Shown one piece after another: positions 6,621 through 13,118 of a stretch of 16,458 nt of DNA (position 1 is its first letter; each line of letters begins with the position of its first letter). The notes below the pieces were generated by a model. The model did no database searches. It saw only the letters and a list, made by a program, of their open reading frames with translations, and had not been told where the DNA came from. This DNA is from Spirochaetaceae bacterium. GTDB taxonomy: Bacteria > Spirochaetota > Spirochaetia > Treponematales > Breznakiellaceae. Made by a program: the position numbers and the translations under genes. Location: contig JAIRZA010000132.1 of NCBI GenBank assembly GCA_031267475.1, positions 1 through 16,458 on the forward strand, read 5' to 3'.

Positions 6621-8074
6621 AACGCGGCCCCTTTGATTTTGTACTCATTAAACACGGACTCGCCCAGCCGCCAATTATCGCCGGCTCCTAATGTTATAAA
6701 AATATCGCCGGGGCGCAAAATTGATTTAAGCTGATTGAGCGCGTCCAGCGGTTCGTCAACATAGTACACACCGCCGCGCCGCGCCCTTGTCTCTTCAAAC
6801 AGGGATAAACCAGTTACAGCCCCGCCGTACTCTTCACGCGCGGAAGCGTATATTTTATGCAAAAAAACAACTCCGGCGTCTTCAAAAGCGGCGGCAAAAT
6901 CAGAAAGCAAGGCCGCCGTGCGCGAGTAGGTGTGCGGCATAAAACTCACCACAAGCCTGCGTCCCGGATAGAATTCTCTTAATCCCGCAAGAGTCGTTTT
7001 GACCGCCGTCGGATGATGGGCGTAATCGTCCATAAATAGAACCCCCGCCGCTTCGCCTATCACTTCCGAGCGGCGCTTGCTGCCGGAGAAGGCGGCAAGC
7101 GCCTTAGACAGCTTGTCTATCAAAAAGCCGCTAAAGGGAACGCCTTCGGCAAGCGCTATCGATTTTACCAGCGCGACAGCCCCCGTGGAATTCAAAACCG
7201 TATGCGTACCCGGGACGTGGACTATCCAGCGGCGCGGAATCCCGTCAATCTCAAAAGCGGACGCGCCATCTTCATTTTTGTAATTTTTTATTTTGAAGAA
7301 CCCGTCCGCGTTAAAACCGTACGGAGTATAGGTAATATCGCCGCGTTTTTTTTGCAGCAGCCTTACGGTTTCGCACACTCCCGCGTTGTCTGCGCAGTAT
7401 ATCAACTCGCCGCCCTGTTCAAGCCGCTCACCGTATTCAACAAAAGCATCGCGTATCGATTCGTATGACGGGAAAAAATCCTGATGATCGCTTTCTACGC
7501 TAGTCAGCAGTATGCGGCGCGGATGAAAACTTAAAAAATGCTTCCGGTATTCGCAAGTTTCCGCAACAAAATACTTATTTCCAATAGTGATTGTGGAGCG
7601 CCCGCCGAAATCCTTTACCACGCTGCCCGCGAGTATTTGCGCAGGTAAACGCGCCGCCGCAAGCAGCGTTCCCGTGATAGCCGTCGTGGTCGTTTTGCCG
7701 TGAACACCCGCGATACCGCTAGAATCAAACAGCGCGGAATACGCGCCAAGCGCGTCCGTGTACTTTACCAAAGGAACACCCCGGCGAGCGGCTTCCGCTA
7801 CCTCCGGATTCTTATTGGTGTACGCGGCGGAATAAATGATAAGCGCGTTGCCGTCCGTTATATGCGCCGAATCAAAACATTCAAAATACGGGATATGCAG
7901 CGAGTCCAAAATCGCGTTTGTATAAAAAACACCGTCCGTATCCGAACCTGAAACATTCGCTCCTGCTCTGTGCAGCAACTCGGCAAGGGCGCACATTCCA
8001 GTCCCCTTAATGCCGATAAAGTACACCTTGCCTTTATCATGGATAATTTTAGTAATAATTTCTTCAAGTTTCAT
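6617..8074 (-). CDS. murC: UDP-N-acetylmuramate--L-alanine ligase
   Basis: This cytosolic ligase adds L-alanine to UDP-MurNAc with ATP, the first amino-acid step of peptidoglycan precursor synthesis. The 485 residues show the full Mur ligase plan. The UDP-binding N-terminal domain has GIKGTGM (21-27) and GSD (43-45), the central ATPase domain has GVHGKTTTT (123-131), and SVESDHQDFF (192-201) stands where other MurC enzymes have an N-I-D-x-D-H-L-D pattern. MDDYAHHPT begins the C-terminal domain, the MurC-specific signature. The start overlaps the end of the ABC ATPase gene by 11 bases and the stop overlaps yicC by four, so it sits in the middle of one transcription unit. No other mur genes are nearby. 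Confidence 0.95.
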   Translation of the reverse strand: MKLEEIITKIIHDKGKVYFIGIKGTGMCALAELLHRAGANVSGSDTDGVFYTNAILDSLHIPYFECFDSAHITDGNALIIYSAAYTNKNPEVAEAARRGVPLVKYTDALGAYSALFDSSGIAGVHGKTTTTAITGTLLAAARLPAQILAGSVVKDFGGRSTITIGNKYFVAETCEYRKHFLSFHPRRILLTSVESDHQDFFPSYESIRDAFVEYGERLEQGGELIYCADNAGVCETVRLLQKKRGDITYTPYGFNADGFFKIKNYKNEDGASAFEIDGIPRRWIVHVPGTHTVLNSTGAVALVKSIALAEGVPFSGFLIDKLSKALAAFSGSKRRSEVIGEAAGVLFMDDYAHHPTAVKTTLAGLREFYPGRRLVVSFMPHTYSRTAALLSDFAAAFEDAGVVFLHKIYASAREEYGGAVTGLSLFEETRARRGGVYYVDEPLDALNQLKSILRPGDIFITLGAGDNWRLGESVFNEYKIKGAAL

Positions 8075-8825
8075 GTTTTTCGCCGGATAAGTTTTTTAAA
8101 AAAAGTTTTATACGCTCCGCCTGAGGATTGTCGATAACACTGGACGCGGGACCTTCCTCTATAAATACGCCTCCGTCCATAAAAAGAACGCGGTCGGCAA
8201 CCTCGCGGGCAAAAGCCATCTCGTGAGTAACTATCACCATAGTCATATTTTCGGCGGCAAGACGGCGTATAACACGGAGAATTTCGGCGGTCAGCTCCGG
8301 ATCAAGCGCGCTGGTCGGCTCGTCAAAAAACAAGATACGCGGGTCCAGCGCTAGAGCGCGGGCTATGGAAACACGCTGCTGTTGACCGCCGGAAAGCTGG
8401 CAAGGGTAGGCGGCGGCTTTCTCAGAAAGCCCCATTTTATCAAGCAAATCCCGCGCCCGCCGTTCCGATTCGCCGCGGCTCCGTTTAAGAACGCGCGTCT
8501 GCGCCTCGGTTATGTTGCGCAAAACCGAAAAATGCGGAAACAGATTGAAGTTTTGAAAGACCAGCCCCACTTTCAGACAAAGCTGCCGCAACACGGCGGG
8601 GGCGGCGTACACTCCGTCATGGGCCATAATATCGCCGTCTATTGTTATTGAGCCGGAATCGATTGTTTCCAGATGAGTAACACACCGCAGCAGGGTCGAT
8701 TTCCCTGATCCGGAAGGGCCAATAACCGCGGCGACTTCGCCCTGTTTTACACTGAACGAAATGTTTTTGAGCACGGCAAAACAGCCAAACGACTTTGACA
8801 ATTTTTCAACCTTGACAATATCCAC
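8064..8825 (-). CDS. Polar amino-acid-type ABC transporter ATP-binding protein (GlnQ/HisP-like)
   Basis: I start the gene at GTG 8823-8825, giving 253 residues, the usual length of this family, beginning VDIVKVEKLSKSF. The open frame extends to a TTG at 8885, but the extra 20 residues are not family-like and neither start has a good ribosome site. Motifs counted from the GTG are Walker A GPSGSGKST (36-44), the FQNFNLFPH Q-loop (about 90), signature LSGGQQQR (144-151), Walker B ILFFDEP with the SALDPE D-loop (about 164-176), and H-loop His201 in VTHEM. The protein would power uptake of a polar amino acid at the inner membrane. No permease or binding protein is beside it. It heads the murC operon with an 11-base overlap, so its partners must be elsewhere, or it serves another complex. 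Confidence 0.88.
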   Translation of the reverse strand: MDIVKVEKLSKSFGCFAVLKNISFSVKQGEVAAVIGPSGSGKSTLLRCVTHLETIDSGSITIDGDIMAHDGVYAAPAVLRQLCLKVGLVFQNFNLFPHFSVLRNITEAQTRVLKRSRGESERRARDLLDKMGLSEKAAAYPCQLSGGQQQRVSIARALALDPRILFFDEPTSALDPELTAEILRVIRRLAAENMTMVIVTHEMAFAREVADRVLFMDGGVFIEEGPASSVIDNPQAERIKLFLKNLSGEKHET

Positions 8826-8840
8826 AAAATAAAATATATA
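8812..8840 (+). promoter_or_regulatory. Near-consensus sigma-70 promoter for the repeat-bearing envelope protein gene
   Basis: TTGACA (8812-8817) and TATATA (8835-8840) are separated by exactly 17 bases and face right. Transcription would start near 8847 and give a leader of about 63 bases before the TTG start at 8910. The -35 lies inside the first codons of the divergent ABC ATPase gene, so the two promoters must compete or be co-regulated. A second TTGACA (8795-8800) lies 17 bases upstream as a direct repeat. Confidence 0.6.
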
Positions 8841-8875
8841 CTGCCGCACGATAAAATATAAGACCGCCTGTTTAC

Positions 8876-8895
8876 AGCGCGGCAATTACCGCGCT
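8876..8895. promoter_or_regulatory. Inverted repeat in the divergent intergenic region
   Basis: AGCGCGG (8876-8882) and CCGCGCT (8889-8895) form a perfect 7-bp inverted repeat around CAATTA. It lies in the predicted leader of the rightward gene and upstream of the leftward ABC ATPase gene. It may be a repressor site or a leader hairpin that hides the start region of the rightward message. The sequence does not decide between these. Confidence 0.35.
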
Positions 8896-8909
8896 ACACT
8901 CGATATACG

Positions 8910-9887
8910 TTGAATTCTTTTTATAAATACCTTGCAATACTGTTTTTACTGGTTATTTTGCCGTCTTTCGGAACAGCCGCCCAAGAAGATGCAGGCGATT
9001 CAGCCGCGCCGGAAGCCCCCGCGCCTGACAACGAGGCGCGGGGAGCCGTTGGACTTGGCGAAACCGCCGCGCCGGCAGGCGAAGGTGCAGACGAGTCAGC
9101 TGCGCCGGAAGCCGCAGCGCCTAACAACGAGGCGCGGGGAGCCGCTGAACTTGGCGAAACCGCCGCGCCCGCTAACGAGGCGTGGGAAAACAATGAACTT
9201 GGCGGGACCGCCGCGCCGGCAGGCGCGGAAATTTCACCTGTTAAACGCTGGTTTAACAGGGCTACGCTTTCCTTTGGCGGTTCTATACTGCTTTTCCAAG
9301 AAGACTACGGGTTTGACGCCGCGCCCGTCCCGATTCTGCCCGCGCCCTCTCTTGCGTTCACGCTGCCGCCGTTAGGCAATAATTTTGCGGGAGGCGCGCT
9401 TGAACTAACACTCGATATGTATTTTACTCACTACAAATATTCGTATGAATTGAACAGACCCGTCCCCGCCGAGATAGAAAACCGATCGGCTTTTGTATTC
9501 GGACCTATTTTAGCGTTTCAACTGCAAGGCTATCTTAGAATAAATATGTTTAGAATACGCTTAAACGCCGGAATTTCAGGCGATCTGCGTATAGTTTTGC
9601 TCGCCGAAGACCTAAACGAGGCCGATCTTGAAGACGCCAATAAGCAAAAAGACGATATAGCCGCTTTTTTTAGTCAATACAGTCAATGGCTGTTTCCGGT
9701 CGCGGGTTTAGGCATGGACTTTCAGATTACCCCGCATTGGGCTGGCGGGCTTGATTTTCGTATTTGGGCGCCATTGGATTTTAGCGGAACAGGCGAGCAA
9801 TTTCTGGGGTGGCGGTTTGGCGTAGGTTTCCGTATGTTCAAAAAAGCCGGTTTCTTTGAAACGCCCGCAAAGGCGGCCACCCGTTGA
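8910..9887 (+). CDS. Secreted, probably outer-membrane protein with Ala/Pro-rich repeats (unknown function)
   Basis: The frame starts at TTG 8910. No in-frame ATG precedes it and no ribosome site is obvious. Residues 1-24 are a signal peptide: YKYLAILFLLVILPSFG, with likely cleavage after TAA at 24. Residues 32-63 and 64-95 are two copies of a 32-residue Ala/Pro/Glu-rich unit (APEA..P.NEARGA..LGETAAPA), with a partial third copy near 94-107. From about 110 to the end the protein alternates polar and hydrophobic strands with many aromatics (TLSFGGSILLF, RIRLNAGISGDL, WRFGVGFRMF). This is compatible with a small beta-barrel or similar envelope domain. I do not recognise a family. The repeats probably form an extended linker in the periplasm or on the surface. 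Confidence 0.75.
   Translation: MNSFYKYLAILFLLVILPSFGTAAQEDAGDSAAPEAPAPDNEARGAVGLGETAAPAGEGADESAAPEAAAPNNEARGAAELGETAAPANEAWENNELGGTAAPAGAEISPVKRWFNRATLSFGGSILLFQEDYGFDAAPVPILPAPSLAFTLPPLGNNFAGGALELTLDMYFTHYKYSYELNRPVPAEIENRSAFVFGPILAFQLQGYLRINMFRIRLNAGISGDLRIVLLAEDLNEADLEDANKQKDDIAAFFSQYSQWLFPVAGLGMDFQITPHWAGGLDFRIWAPLDFSGTGEQFLGWRFGVGFRMFKKAGFFETPAKAATR
9003..9230 (+). repeat. In-frame tandem repeat of 96 bases within the envelope protein gene
   Basis: Two successive copies of a 96-base unit (9003-9098 and 9099-9194) share long identical blocks such as AACGAGGCGCGGGGAGCCG and CTTGGCGAAACCGCCGCGCC. A truncated third copy lies at about 9189-9230. The period is a multiple of three, so copy-number changes would lengthen or shorten the linker without breaking the frame. 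Confidence 0.7.
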
Positions 9888-9943
9888 AGAGCGCGGCTTT
9901 TTCTAAACGGCCGGCAGTTTGCCGCGGCGGTTGCCGCAATGTC

Positions 9944-9972
9944 TTGGCGGAATAAAACCAATAAGATAATAT
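9944..9972 (+). promoter_or_regulatory. Candidate promoter of the glycosyltransferase gene giving a leaderless message
   Basis: TTGGCG (9944-9949) and TAATAT (9967-9972) have a 17-base spacer. Start of transcription would fall at about 9979, which is the A of the ATG. No ribosome site precedes that ATG. The rest of the gap from 9888 is GC-rich, with a short hairpin CGGCA-GTT-TGCCG (9912-9924) and repeated TTGCCGC. No clear terminator of the upstream gene is seen. Confidence 0.45.
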
Positions 9973-9978
9973 AAAATT

Positions 9979-10497
9979 ATGCCCCTAATCAGCTTTATAA
10001 TACCCTTTTATAACAGACTAGACCTGCTAAAAAGAGCCCTCCAAAACGTATTATCCGCTGATTTTAACGGCATAGAAATTATTTTAGTTGACGACGCCTC
10101 CACCGGGAGGAATGTTGCTGATGAATTATCCGCGTTTATTAAACATAAAAACATCATATATCTGCGACAGCCGGAAAACCGCGGACCCGGCGCGGCGCGT
10201 AATAGAGGCTTAAATGCGGCCGGCGGCGAATGGATATTTTTCATGGACAGCGATGATGTCATATACCCTAAAATACTCGTTGAAATAGCGCGATTTTTAA
10301 CGGAAGCGCGTGATTGCGATATAGTGGTTTTGGCAAAAACCATGTTTAGGCGGCCCAACGGCGATTTTCAAATACAGCAATTTGCGGACGGTACGCGGGA
10401 AGGCGTTGTTGACAGCTTTCTGCGCGGGCAAATATTGAATTTCCCGCTTTACAGCTTTTATTGGCTTCAAAAGGCTTTCATGTTACGGCGTTTTTAG
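9979..10497 (+). pseudogene. Family 2 glycosyltransferase, C-terminally truncated
   Basis: The 172-residue frame is a GT-A fold family-2 glycosyltransferase for about its first 155 residues. It has ISFIIPFYNR (4-13), the UDP-sugar pocket ILVDDAS (35-41), the NRGPGAARNRGL loop (67-78), and the metal-binding FMDSDD (88-93). Such enzymes usually run 250-330 residues. Here the frame ends in YWLQKAFMLRRF, which looks like out-of-frame translation of the neighbour, since the same DNA reads as a Rossmann segment one frame over (10452-10490). So the 3' part was probably lost in a deletion joining it to the radical SAM gene. It may still be expressed as a half-enzyme. The sugar donor and acceptor are unknown, but envelope glycan assembly is likely given the glucosyltransferase further right. 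Confidence 0.65.
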
Positions 10498-11555
10498 ATA
10501 GAAACCCCGCGTTTAGCGGCGTTTCATTTATGGGCGCTCCGGTTATTACACCTGACGAACTGACTGATCTTGATACACCCGTTGTAGTCGCCGTAGAAAC
10601 CCCGTTGTGGAGCATTATAAAAAAACTACGCGAAAAAGGCTTCCGCAATATCGTTCCCTATGTATTTATTATTTTTGACCAAGAAGTTGACGAGGTAGAC
10701 AGCGCGAATCACTACCTAATACAATCATTCTATTATGAAGTTTTTCGTTCAAAAAAGAATAACAACAGTCTTTTAAGCATTGATATACCCGTTACAATGC
10801 GGTGCTCGCTGCGCTGCCGCGACTGTTCAAACCTTATGCAGTATTTTAAAAAGCCGCGGCACGCGGACTTTGAACAGATGAAGCGCGCGGTAAAAAAATT
10901 GTTTGATTTGATAGATTTTACATTTGATGTGCGTATTCTTGGCGGCGAACCTTTTATGAACCCCGATTTGTATAAGTTTATAGACCTGTTTCACGCTTAT
11001 TCGTCAAAATTCGCTTATATGTGGGTCATAACAAACGGCACTATTATTCCCGATGAGCGGAATCTTGAAGCGTTAAAAAACAGAAAGATTTTCGTTAGAA
11101 TCAGCGATTATCAAAATCCAAGGCAGCAAATAGAAAAACTTGTTAGCGTACTGGTTAAAAATGGAATTTTTCACGAAATAGTACCTATTCAGGCGTGGCA
11201 GGATTGTTCCCGTATTCAAAATTACCACCGGACACAAGAGGAAAATGAAGCGGTATTAAGGAACTGCGGCGTACGCGACACGCCCACAATAATTGACGGA
11301 AAGATTTTCCGGTGTCCGCTTTCCGGCAGCGCGTGGCTTTTGTCCATTTTACCGCCGGAGCTTTACGAGTATGTTGAGCTTTTGAATAGCAATGACAGCA
11401 ATGATTCATTGCGGCGGCAAATACAGGGGCTTATGCGGCAAAAATATCTTAAAGCCTGTAATTTTTGTGGAAACAGGAGTATTAACACAAACAGAATTCC
11501 TCCGGCGATTCAGACCGGCGAACCCTTGGAGTATGATATTTATGCTAGAATCTAG
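10461..11555 (+). CDS. Radical SAM protein with a truncated N-terminal Rossmann-like domain
   Basis: The only early start is TTG 10461, with no ribosome site. The frame is actually open back to 10413, inside the glycosyltransferase. Residues 1-65 (KGFHVTAFLDRNPAFSG, then MGAPVITPDEL) are the second half of a nucleotide- or sugar-binding Rossmann-like domain. The preceding glycine-rich half is missing. The radical SAM core begins near 105, with the 4Fe-4S ligands Cys115, Cys119 and Cys122 (CX3CX2C) and GGEP (161-164). Further cysteines at 249, 269, 285, 333 and 336 (CNFC) could bind a second cluster, as in SPASM/Twitch proteins. It would cleave S-adenosylmethionine to make a radical that modifies an unknown, perhaps peptide or glycan, substrate. 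The core looks intact, but expression is doubtful because of the damaged 5' end. Confidence 0.75.
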   Translation: MASKGFHVTAFLDRNPAFSGVSFMGAPVITPDELTDLDTPVVVAVETPLWSIIKKLREKGFRNIVPYVFIIFDQEVDEVDSANHYLIQSFYYEVFRSKKNNNSLLSIDIPVTMRCSLRCRDCSNLMQYFKKPRHADFEQMKRAVKKLFDLIDFTFDVRILGGEPFMNPDLYKFIDLFHAYSSKFAYMWVITNGTIIPDERNLEALKNRKIFVRISDYQNPRQQIEKLVSVLVKNGIFHEIVPIQAWQDCSRIQNYHRTQEENEAVLRNCGVRDTPTIIDGKIFRCPLSGSAWLLSILPPELYEYVELLNSNDSNDSLRRQIQGLMRQKYLKACNFCGNRSINTNRIPPAIQTGEPLEYDIYARI

Positions 11556-11567
11556 GGCGGTCGCCAT

Positions 11568-11602
11568 ATACGCCGGATGAGCCGGTATTCAGGCGTATTT
11601 TT
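11568..11602 (+). terminator. Rho-independent terminator after the radical SAM gene
   Basis: ATACGCC (11568-11574) pairs perfectly with GGCGTAT (11592-11598), directly followed by a T-run, and then by a second T-rich stretch to about 11614. The stem starts 13 bases after the stop codon. It separates the glycosyltransferase/radical SAM unit from the ATP synthase genes. Confidence 0.65.
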
Positions 11603-11636
11603 CTAATTTTTTTCTAACAAAGTAGAACGATTCATC

Positions 11637-11678
11637 AGGGCAAGGTTGATTAACTTGGCTGTTAATCCGCCTTGCCCT
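11637..11678. repeat. Large hairpin upstream of the ATP synthase genes
   Basis: AGGGCAAGG (11637-11645) pairs with CCTTGCCCT (11670-11678). Inside it ATTAAC (11649-11654) pairs with GTTAAT (11661-11666), giving an 18-position stem with one mismatch and one G-T pair around a six-base loop. It lies upstream of the atpE promoter, so it is not an atp leader element. TAGACTTTTGG follows on the right, a poor U-tract. It may be a back-up terminator or a dispersed palindrome. Confidence 0.55.
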
Positions 11679-11685
11679 AGACTTT

Positions 11686-11711
11686 TGGCTCGACATCCTG
11701 GCTCGACATCT
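11686..11711. repeat. Tandem 13-base duplication
   Basis: TGGCTCGACATCC (11686-11698) is directly followed by TGGCTCGACATCT (11699-11711), identical at 12 of 13 positions. It lies between the large hairpin and the atpE promoter. It could be a replication-slippage product or a paired binding site. Confidence 0.6.
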
Positions 11712-11764
11712 TGGGGCGGAGCCGGGTTGATTCATAAAAATTAACAACCAGCGCGATGTATGCC

Positions 11765-11793
11765 TTGATGTTAAACGCGAATAATAATATAAT
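11765..11793 (+). promoter_or_regulatory. Strong sigma-70 promoter of the ATP synthase cluster
   Basis: TTGATG (11765-11770), a 17-base spacer and a perfect TATAAT (11788-11793) place transcription start near 11800. That leaves a leader of about 23 bases with an AGGAG (11812-11816) six bases before the atpE ATG. This shows that the cluster starts at atpE and does not depend on a missing upstream atpB. Confidence 0.7.
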
Positions 11794-11822
11794 ATAAAAG
11801 AAATTGCAGATAGGAGATTTTC

Positions 11823-12044
11823 ATGGACCTTGTATATTTAATTGGGGCGGGTTTTGCCGTAATGGCCGGACTGGGCGCCGGAATTGGTATTGGAATTGCT
11901 ACCGGCCACACTGCCGAAGCGGTAGCGCGGCAGCCGGAAGCGTCAAGCAAAATTATGACCGTTTTCTTTTTAGGTATAGCCTTGGCGGAAGCTACAGCCA
12001 TTTACGGATTCGTAATAGCTATTCTTGTCATTGTTAAATCCTAG
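11823..12044 (+). CDS. atpE: F-type ATP synthase subunit c
   Basis: This 73-residue, two-helix hairpin protein forms the rotating c-ring in the inner membrane. Helix 1 (about 4-29) contains the glycine ladder GAGIGIGIATG. The polar loop is RQPE (36-39). Helix 2 carries the ion-binding Glu56 in ALAEATAIYG. In sodium-type rings a Gln sits in helix 1 (GIGQG) and a Ser follows the Glu. Here those positions are Ile23 and Ala57, so proton coupling is more likely. The start has a well-placed AGGAG. Normally atpB (subunit a) precedes this gene, but here it is preceded only by intergenic DNA. Confidence 0.95.
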   Translation: MDLVYLIGAGFAVMAGLGAGIGIGIATGHTAEAVARQPEASSKIMTVFFLGIALAEATAIYGFVIAILVIVKS

Positions 12045-12060
12045 GTAAACCGGGCGCATT

Positions 12061-12546
12061 ATGCTTGATTTTTCAGTCAGCTTTTTTTTCTCGTTGCTCA
12101 ATATCGCCATACTTTTTATTGTACTAAGAGCAATACTATTCAAACCGGTCAGTAAATTCATATCCAACCGCGCGGCTAAGATCCAAAATGAAATTGAAAA
12201 TGCCGCGCGGGACAATGAAGCGGCAAAGACCTTGCGCCTTAGTTATGAAGATAAAATGAATAACGCGAATGTTGAAGCCATGAAAATTACGCAAGCAGCC
12301 CGCGACGCGGCTGAAAAGCAGTCATTGCTTATCATTCAAGAAGGAAAAACGCAGGCGGAGGCGCTTATTGCCGCCGCCCGCAAGCAGATACTGGCTGAAC
12401 GTCGCGCCGCGTTTTTCGCGTTCAAGGCGGAGGCCGCGACTCTGGTTGTTGCCGCCGCGGGGCGGCTTTTACACCGCGAGATTTCAGATAAAGATGTTCG
12501 CTCTCAAGCGGAACTTGTTCTGCGCGAGTTAGGGGGCGGCGATTGA
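12061..12546 (+). CDS. atpF: F-type ATP synthase subunit b
   Basis: The 161 residues have the standard layout. A single membrane helix near residues 5-26 (SVSFFFSLLNIAILFIVLR) is followed by a long charged, Ala-rich helix (about 35-145) that dimerises and forms the peripheral stalk, and a short end that contacts delta. Two b subunits, or b with b', tether the alpha/beta head to the membrane. No separate b' gene is present, so a homodimer is expected. It begins 16 bases after the atpE stop with only a weak ribosome site and ends overlapping atpH. Confidence 0.93.
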   Translation: MLDFSVSFFFSLLNIAILFIVLRAILFKPVSKFISNRAAKIQNEIENAARDNEAAKTLRLSYEDKMNNANVEAMKITQAARDAAEKQSLLIIQEGKTQAEALIAAARKQILAERRAAFFAFKAEAATLVVAAAGRLLHREISDKDVRSQAELVLRELGGGD

Positions 12547-13109
12547 AATTTGCCGCCGGGCGTTGGGCGGAAGCATTTGTTGAAGCCTGCGAAAATCACT
12601 CTAATTCTGATCCCTCATATAAACAATGCGAGGCCGGCCTTGCCATTCTTAAAGCCGCGCTGTATTGCCTTTCACGCCTGAGAGATCCGGTGTTTGGAAG
12701 CACGGAGGCGGCTCAGTTTGATGTATTTTTAAAATCCGCCCTACAGGAATGTGGTTATGCCGGAAAGGAAAGCGGGGTAGAAGCAGCCCGCGCCGTGATT
12801 TTTTTATTAATCAAACGGAATGATTTGTCGTATGGCGGAATTCTAGTCGAGGAAATCGAGGATTTATTGCTCAAAAAGCAGGGCATTTTAACAGTTATTC
12901 TGGATTGCGCCGAAAAGCCCGGTGATGATTTTATTGAAAAACTAAAAAAGGTAATCATAAAACGGGAAGGGGCGCAAGAAGCGCGTATAACCGTTGCTTT
13001 AATGCCGAAAATTTTAGGCGGTTACCGCATAAATATAGGAGACAGCCGGGAAGATTTCAGTGTATTGGGACAAATGAAACAATTGGAACATACGTTAACG
13101 GCTATTTGA
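12543..13109 (+). CDS. atpH: F-type ATP synthase subunit delta
   Basis: The 188-residue protein starts at TTG 12543, overlapping the atpF stop by four bases, with AGGGGG just upstream. The N-terminal part (AAGRWAEAFVEAC) begins the helical bundle that sits on top of alpha. The C-terminal region MPKILGGYRINIGD, followed by a short terminal helix, is the conserved OSCP/delta signature that binds subunit b. The N-terminal half is divergent and contains extra residues, but the family call is secure from the ending and the gene order. Confidence 0.88.
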   Translation: MKFAAGRWAEAFVEACENHSNSDPSYKQCEAGLAILKAALYCLSRLRDPVFGSTEAAQFDVFLKSALQECGYAGKESGVEAARAVIFLLIKRNDLSYGGILVEEIEDLLLKKQGILTVILDCAEKPGDDFIEKLKKVIIKREGAQEARITVALMPKILGGYRINIGDSREDFSVLGQMKQLEHTLTAI

Positions 13110-13118
13110 GAGGTATAT

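Noticed and set aside
8818..8909. Replication origin
   Set aside because: Only one imperfect DnaA box is present and no dnaA, dnaN, gyrB or other origin-linked genes are nearby. Divergent transcription alone explains the pattern.
10463..10480. Programmed -1 frameshift at the CAAAAGG sequence joining the glycosyltransferase and radical SAM frames
   Set aside because: The heptamer does not follow the X XXY YYZ rule in the incoming frame, and no stimulatory stem or internal ribosome site is evident. Loss of domain sequence on both sides fits a deletion better.
11556..11822. A remnant of atpB before atpE
   Set aside because: No frame in this gap encodes membrane helices or the conserved arginine helix of subunit a. 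The gap is filled by a terminator, a hairpin, a duplication and a promoter.
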